Shown here: positions 58,000-64,000 of the stretch, piece by piece | How the letters are laid out: every line of letters begins with the position of its first letter | How positions within the stretch are numbered: position 1 is the stretch's first letter | Assembly (NCBI RefSeq): GCF_027172205.1 | Contig: NC_070607.1 | Coordinates: 24,714,069-24,778,068 of the forward strand | DNA length: 64,000 nt | Direction of reading: 5' to 3' | From: Podarcis raffonei | Taxonomy: Eukaryota > Chordata > Lepidosauria > Squamata > Lacertidae | Notes under the pieces: model-generated | The model's input: the letters and a program-made list of their open reading frames with translations, nothing else | Told to the model about the DNA's origin: nothing | The model's database searches: none | Translations under genes and position numbers: made by a program

Positions 58000-58360
58000 T
58001 TTATTTACATCAGGGGGACACCGCTTCCTGGGCACTCCAAGTAGTAGCGGATAATGTTGATTACTTGGATCCATTCCAGACACATTTCTGACCTGATACG
58101 GGGACAGAAACAGCCTCGTCACACTGGTGGATGATGCTAGGAACGGACCAGGTTTTCGCGCAATGCTGTTAGTTCTCCTGGATCGCTCAATAGCCTTGGA
58201 TTCCATTGACTATGGTTTCCTTCTGGAATTGGGAGCCATTTCTAGAAGGGGAAGCCCAGAAAGTAGGGCTGAGAGACACCTGCTCCACCCTGTGGCCTTT
58301 TGGCTGCTTCAGGATTCCATCTTATTTCCTGTGCTTTTCAGCGTCCAATAAAGCCATTGA
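58000..58360 (+). mobile_element. L2-like LINE reverse transcriptase fragment
   Basis: The plus strand reads VLLVLLDRSIALDSIDYGFL, the LLVLLDLSAAFDTIDH-type block that carries the first catalytic aspartate of the RT. A decayed continuation follows in other frames. The open frame 58127-58351 belongs to this fossil, not to a host gene. Confidence 0.7.
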
Positions 58361-58469
58361 CAGAACTGATCCAGAGATTTGAACTTGTTTATATCATGCC
58401 TTTTCTCTGAAGAGCTCCTGGTTCTCATCACTCACATTTTGTACTTGCAGTGTAAAGTAGCTTAGGGTT

Positions 58470-58590
58470 GAGAGTTGATGGGTGGCCTGAGGTCATTCAG
58501 CCTGCTCCTCACTTAATGGGGATTTGAACCTCAGCCCTCACTACTCTTCATCCAGCACTAAGACTACTACACTACACGCTAAAAATGAGA
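58470..58590 (-). mobile_element. MIR/CORE-like SINE fragment
   Basis: This is the reverse complement of the family: gtggcctgaggtcattcagc, then atggggatttgaacctcagc and the head cactaagactactacactac. Confidence 0.6.
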
Positions 58591-58904
58591 GAAGGCACAT
58601 TCTCCCACTTCCTGCTGGTGTTGCTCAAACTACTGTTTACTGCTTCCCAAGTTTGTGCCAAAGGCTGCTGTGTCATCACCTGCTTGTCCCAGAGAAGCTG
58701 CGGAAGTCTTGAACAGTGTCTGGAGGTAGCATGAGATGGCTGAGGGCAAACAAGCTGGCATTTAGATCAGATAAGACAGGTGTAATGTGGGTGGAGAAAT
58801 GTGATCTGGGTGAAGGTGTGTGTCACTGGTGTTGTATTGGGTTGCACTTCTTTTGAAGGGCCAGGTGCATACCTTGAGAGTGTGACAAGAGGTGTGAAGG
58901 CCAT

Positions 58905-59580
58905 GTGATAAGAGCCTGCAACACCAATCCTGCACCAGCTGCACTGGCTCCTAATGCACTTCCAAGCTCAATTTCAAATGCTAGATGTTACCTTTTTAAA
59001 AGCCTAAACAGCTTGGGGTCAGGTTATTTAAGGGACTATCTGCAGCAGCCTTTAAGATTGGCTGTGGAGGCCCTGCTCTTGGATTTACCCGTAAGATTTG
59101 TCAGGTTGTCAAGCCTTGTGGCTCCACAGGAACTGTTTCTGTTTCCCTCATTACCTGCTTTTAAGTACAGTGGTACCTCGGGTTACTGACGCTTCAGGTT
59201 ACAGACTCAGCTAACCCAGAAATATTACCCCGGGTTAAGAACTTTCCTTCAGGATGAGAACAGAAATCACAAGGCAGCGGCAGCGGGAGGCCCCATTAGC
59301 TAAAGTGGTACCTCAGGTTAAGAACAGTTTCAGGTTAAGAACAGACCTCCAGAACGAATTAAGTTCTTAACCCGAGGTACCACTATACCCTTTAATAATA
59401 TGGTTGTTTACACCAATTTTTTACTGATTCATAATGCCCTTGTAATTTTAATCTTTGCTGTCATTTTATTTCTGGTGTTTATGTGGTTATTACTATGCAT
59501 TTTATTTTTGAATCTGTTTTAAGAGTGTTATTTCGAACTGCCTCGAGAGAATGCCATAGTTCTCAAAGGTAGTATTTAAA
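58905..59580 (+). mobile_element. L2-like LINE C-terminus, split by a mariner-like MITE
   Basis: The frame reads LFKSLNSLGSGYLRDYLQQP, like the KALN-x-LGPGYLxD block of L2 and CR1 elements. The MITE at 59168-59385 interrupts it. The 3' UTR follows with ctgcctcgagagaatgccatagttctcaaagg near 59540, a usual ending for this family. It may be the 3' part of the same insertion as 58000-58360. Confidence 0.62.
59168..59385. mobile_element. Mariner-like MITE, TA-flanked
   Basis: It belongs to the same family as 4978-5219, with ends cagtggtacctcgggtta and taacccgaggtaccacta and TA on both sides. It splits an older L2-like LINE. Confidence 0.8.
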
Positions 59581-60639
59581 TCCTTATCTATTATGTGGTA
59601 TAATTTAGTGGAGCTGTAGAATACTTAGTGTCTGGTCAGTCAAGCCACACTAGTACCATTGTAGCCTATTTACTTTTCTGTGTCAAGCCTGTTACTGAAG
59701 TGCTGCCTTCAAGTTTCAGTTTTCCAAGTGAGAAAATTCTTTCTATCACTGCTGCCATAACTGAGTATTGCCTTGCTGCTTTCTATATACTAATTCCACA
59801 TGGGTCTTTTGATGCTAATCTCTTACTAGTTTTGTATTTGTTTGAATCAATGCGCGTGGGGGGGGGGAAACCCTTCTATTTCTGTTTCTTTGTTAATATC
59901 GTTCTCCTTTGCTCTTCATATGTAAAAGTCCAGTACAGCTATCTATGTCTATATATGGTTACTTAGGAATAATTCCTACTGGGGCTTACTCTCAAGTAAG
60001 TGTGCGCATAGGCTGCTTTAAGGTTTAAAATATATGTGAATTTCTTCAGGAATTACCGTATATTACTTCTAATTCACAGTGTATATGGAGTTCCCCATAA
60101 TTAAGGCATCTTTGGGAACTTGACATGCTGGCAATAAGCAGGTGCTAGGCAATAATGTAAACAAAATGAATGCAGTGATTATAAGGCAAAATGTCTTTTG
60201 AATATGGACAGTTTTGGATTGGAGCTGTTGGGATGAATGCCTTTATTTAATTCCTTTGCATGAGGCATAATTATGTTTGGAGAGGAGATGATGGTGCAAA
60301 GAAATGATATTTGGGTAGTTTCCTATTTTCTTTGAAACCTGTTTGGTAGGGTACTTCCATTTGACTGGGCAGCGTGTCATGTAATTTTTTCTTGTCCTTT
60401 GAACTTTTCGCTCTTGTAATTTTATCCACAGGATATTGCTTCTCTTGGTGCCATTATCAGTCTGTATTGATGTCTTTGGTTTGGTCATGGCTTATTTGAT
60501 TGCCTTTTTCTTAAAAGCTGTGGTATCTTGGAGGGCCTTAGCAGTTTTGGACCAGCCAGTTGTGTTCTAAGGGAGATTTGGAATTCAAGTTCTAAGGTCC
60601 ATGAGTAAGACTTGTTAATTTTGTTTTATTTCAACAAAT

Positions 60640-61390
60640 TTCTATATTGCAGTAGCTAGGCAGTATTTCAGGGCGATTTACACAAAAAATAGTAGAAAGC
60701 AGCCCCCCCCTTATTAAAGGGCAACACTGATTGACTGCACCAGAAATTGAAGCTGTATCTCTTCTTGGTGAAGAGATACAGCTTCAATTGCCATTAAAAA
60801 GTGTATAGTAGCATTTTGAATGGGAGGGGAGTTCCATCACTGGGGTGCCACCACAGGGAAGGAGTCATGATATATCAACTATGATGGGCCCCCGGAAGTA
60901 TCGTTCCTATAGATCTCTGGGCCCAGGCTGGTTGATGCTTGGAGAGGTGTTCCTTCAAGTATTTTGTTCAGGGTTTTGATATGTCAACAGCAACACCTTG
61001 AGTTGGGCATAGCAGCAGTAGCAACCAGTACTACTCTCATAAAACTACTGTTGTATGGTTACAATAAGCCACCCCACTTGGCTCTTGGGCTGCCACATTC
61101 TGTACTAGTTGTAGCTTCTGAACAGTCTTCAAGAGTAGCCCCATGTAGATCACAGGATAATAAACGAAACTGGAGATGATCAGAGAGTAGGTTACTTTGG
61201 TGAAGTTGTGTCAGTTGAGAAATGGCCACAGCTGGTGAACCAGGAGTAGCTGGGCAGGAAATAACTTAATGCCACTCATGCTTTCTCTGCATCAAGTGGC
61301 AATCCTGTTTCTAGGAGTATCCCCAGACTATGAACCTGCTCTTTCACAGGTAGTGCAGTCCTGTCTAAAACAGGTTGTTTACCACCTACT
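60640..61390 (-). mobile_element. Probable old LINE fragment
   Basis: The block ttctgtactagttgtagcttctgaacagtcttcaagagtagcccc (61097-61142) is close to one in the LINE fragment at 35720-35800. Both read on the minus strand as decayed RT sequence. A 12-15 bp inverted repeat (gaagctgtatctcttc and gaagagatacagcttc) lies at 60749-60785. Family assignment is tentative. Confidence 0.45.
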
Positions 61391-62089
61391 CATAGCATAG
61401 TTCTGCCTTACCAGGATTCATTCTCAGTTTATGTATACACTTAACAGTTTATGTATATATAATCTATGCAAGGACCTTGGGATGGAAACACCTGATTATT
61501 GATTATCATTGAATTAGGGTCGGTATAGAAGATGTGTGTATGAGAGATGTTGTATCTATTACTACGAAAAGCAGTGGCAAAACTTGAAACGGTATTTTGA
61601 AATGGCTGAGTTTGACAATTTCCTATTATCTTTGTGTTTTGTTGCCCCAGAGGAAGTGCATGTTGAGAGGTCCAGAAGTCATTTATAGGAGAATGGCCAT
61701 GGACTATTTCAGTACATAAGTCAGGAGTGACAACCTTTACCCACCTAATACTGAATGACAATTATGACGCCTTGCCAGTTGGTGAAAATGTACTGTCCAG
61801 AATCAGATTTATATCTCTGTATTGAGCTGTTTCAGTCTTAGAAGATACGTGTTGTGGTTCCTTGTTGCCAAGACCCGTTTCTTGAGTTACATTATGGTGT
61901 TGAAATGCATGCGCACATGTTCAGCTAGATGGCTGTTTTGTAAAAACTTATTAGCAAGGCTTGGCCAATTGTTAGCTGTTCGGGTTGCATGAAAGTAGCT
62001 CAAAATAATTGTACGATGATATGGAGTTGGAATATTAGGTATAGGTTTAACATTGCCTTTGATTTTTGTGTAACTTTTACAGCCTAATC

Positions 62090-62245
62090 CTACTCATATT
62101 TATTTGGAAGTAAATTTGTCCACCGCTACTAGACTCTTTTTGAAACTTAAGTGCAATCCTATACATATCTACTCAGAAGTAAGCCTCAGTAAATTCAATA
62201 GGACATGCACTCAGGTAAGTATATATAGGACTGCATCCTAATTAT
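62090..62245. repeat. Short interspersed palindromic repeat
   Basis: The block gcaatcctatacatatctac, then tcagaagtaagcc and caataggacatgcactcag is a squamate repeat seen again at 37330-37440 and, decayed, at 18775-18985 and 59960-60010. Its class is unknown to me. Confidence 0.5.
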
Positions 62246-62316
62246 GCATAGGGTTACAGTGTAACAGTTCATTCATAAGCACTCTGGAACAAAAATATGG
62301 CTGCTTTTGGTAGATA

Positions 62317-62825
62317 CCGTATTTTTCGCCTCATAGGACGCACCACCCCATAGGACGCACCTAGTTTTTTGGGGGGAAATAAAGAAAAAAATTTTTATTT
62401 CCCCCCCCCAGGCATGGGGCTGGCGCGGGGGAAACCTGAGCTTCCCCTGACCCCAGCCCCCAGAACAGCCTGCTATCCGCAAGCCTAGGGAGCCACGCCG
62501 GTCTCCCCAGGCTTGCGGAGAGCTGCGCGAAGCCCAGGCGCGCTCTTCAGCGCGTCCCAGGCTTCGGAATGCAGGCAGCTCTGCGCAACCTTCGGGAGCC
62601 CAGCGAGGCTTCGCACCGGGCTCCGGAGGGTTGCGCGGAGCTGCGCCAAGCCCGGGAGTGCAGGCAGCCCTGCGCAACTTTTGGGAACCTGGCGCGGCTT
62701 TGTGCCGGGCTCCCTAGGGTTGCGCAGGCTTCAGTGAAAGCCTGTATTCGCCCCATAGGACACACACACATTTCCCCTTCATTTTTGGAGGGGAAAAAGT
62801 GCGTCCTATAGGGCGAAAAATACGG
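62317..62825. mobile_element. TA-flanked MITE with GC-rich centre
   Basis: The ends ccgtatttttcgcctcatag and tatagggcgaaaaatacgg are inverted and each is flanked by TA (62315-62316, 62826-62827). Between them lie about 350 bp of GC-rich sequence in which a roughly 90-bp unit (gcaggcagctctgcgcaacc and gcaggcagccctgcgcaact) is repeated. Frames 62273-62811 are spurious. Confidence 0.78.
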
Positions 62826-64000
62826 TACTTAAAAATCTGTGCTTACTAGAGGTTCTAAGTGTTAATAATATTTAAAGGTATTACTGTAGTCTATAGTTTA
62901 AAAATGGTACATGTCTAATATTATTGGTGTAGTGTTGCTCAATAGGATTGGAAATAAGCATTTGTTCAAAGAAACAGAACTGGTTCACAGTAAAGGTGCA
63001 CAGGGCACTAACAAAATAAACTGCCTGTATAACATCATTTTGCATTTGGGAGAAACAATTCAGAAGTGAAAAAATGTACAGAAGGCTGCTTCTGTACATA
63101 TATTTCAGCTTCTGGTTTTATGGATCAACAGGAAGCCATTAGCTTAGGGAGAATATTGGTGACATTAAGAATTTTGCTACTGATTATAGTTGGATAGACC
63201 ATGACTTTATAATTACTAAATCAGCCCTTAGTTTAAAAAGCAGTCTGGATCCACTCAGTGACAATTCATGCTAGATCTATTAATTATTTTCAGTTCAGTC
63301 TTGTCATCAGGTTAGCATGGGGAATTGGCAAAATGGTAAAAACAGAGATAGCTAAAAAGTGGTGCTCTTAGCACAGAATTGATAAGCATACGTCCCATAT
63401 AAGGATATGTGCTCCAAACTTTGTTTTATGGTTTTGAATCATATACTTTGAACACAAGCTAAACACAATCATGTGTGTTCCAGATTTTGTTTGCTTTGCC
63501 TAGCAGATTAAATCAGTGCACCTTGAAAAAACATTATCTCATTTGTCAACACTCTTTGGAAATTGTTTCTTAATAAGGTCTGTAAATTGCCTCCCAAAGA
63601 ACCTCATTTGATTTCCTGCTGAAATTAGAAATTGTCTACAGGGTTGTGATCTAGTCTCTTGGGGTTATGGCTAATTAATACAACACTGTTTTGCTAGGCT
63701 GCACAAACCATGTCTGTTAAACATATTTAATGTAAAGCATAGATACTCTTCCAAGTTATAGACTCTGTTTTTTATAGGTCTAAGGCTGGTTCTTATGAAG
63801 TGCTTTTAATCTGCACCAGGGATTTTCAAAGTGTTATAGGGAACCTTGGGCTTTTCTGGAGGTTTATTAAGCTTCACCAATAAGATCAGTACTGGAGGTT
63901 TCTTCACATCACTATTGATCTTACCCTGTAATTTACAACCACTTGAGAGTTTTGGGTGTATCCTAGGATGCACTTTCGGTTCATGCAGGACAACATGTAG

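Larger units (their letters stand above)
57036..64000 (+). other. Presumed first intron of TLCD4
   Basis: If the CpG-island exon belongs to TLCD4, the rest of the window is its first intron. It holds old L2-like LINE pieces (58.0-61.4 kb), two mariner-like MITEs (59.2 and 62.3 kb) and a short palindromic repeat (62.1 kb). I saw nothing recognisable at 57.5-57.98, 59.6-60.6, 61.4-62.05 and 62.83-64.0 kb. Confidence 0.4.

Noticed and set aside
57036-64000. Search for TLCD4 coding exon 2
   Set aside because: No frame resembling the TLCD4 N-terminus with a preceding acceptor was found. The open frames there belong to L2-like LINE fossils or are random.

Overview
The window is vertebrate nuclear DNA, almost certainly from a squamate reptile (a lizard; a lacertid would fit, but that is a guess). 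Large introns with GT-AG splice sites, CpG-rich promoters, Bov-B LINEs, a long L1, tRNA-derived squamate SINEs, L2/CR1-like LINE debris and many hAT and mariner-like MITEs all point that way. Nothing looks prokaryotic: no operons, CRISPR arrays or tRNA genes were seen.

The one complete host gene is ALG14 on the minus strand. It is the membrane-anchor subunit of the UDP-GlcNAc transferase that makes the second step of the lipid-linked oligosaccharide for N-glycosylation. All four coding exons can be read: exon 1 (43713-43854), exon 2 (39987-40138), exon 3 (33575-33697) and exon 4 (1552-1782). They give a 215-residue protein, against 216 in human as I remember it. A CpG-rich promoter with two ZNF143-type motifs lies around exon 1, and the 3' UTR runs left to about position 450. 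A second CpG island with a likely non-coding first exon and a strong splice donor lies at 56.5-57.5 kb on the plus strand. From the gene order known in other vertebrates it is probably the start of TLCD4 (TMEM56); none of its coding sequence was found.

The rest is intronic or intergenic and dense in transposons. Left to right: intron 3 of ALG14 (1.8-33.6 kb) holds an almost complete 8.4-kb L1 (5.25-13.6 kb, in the same direction as ALG14, with a 14-bp target duplication), an L1 3' end nested in an older LINE (20 kb), a Bov-B copy (23.8 kb), and SINEs at 30.0 and 31.4 kb. It also holds an 863-bp composite hAT element carrying CpG-rich cargo (32.3-33.15 kb), about 400 bp from exon 3. Intron 2 holds older LINE pieces, tRNA-type SINEs and a second Bov-B copy with its target duplication. 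Intron 1 and the 43.9-56.5 kb intergenic stretch hold MIR-like SINEs, two hAT MITEs (one with a foldback retroelement inserted in it), four squamate SINEs and LINE 3' ends. The right end (57-64 kb) holds old L2-like LINE pieces and two mariner-like MITEs.

The points most worth a second look are: the apparent 9-nt shift (or a rare TG acceptor) at ALG14 exon 3; the composite hAT element with GC-rich cargo; the near-intact L1 with YY1 and ETS motifs at its 5' end, lying in sense orientation inside ALG14; and foldback elements with a hammerhead-like core.
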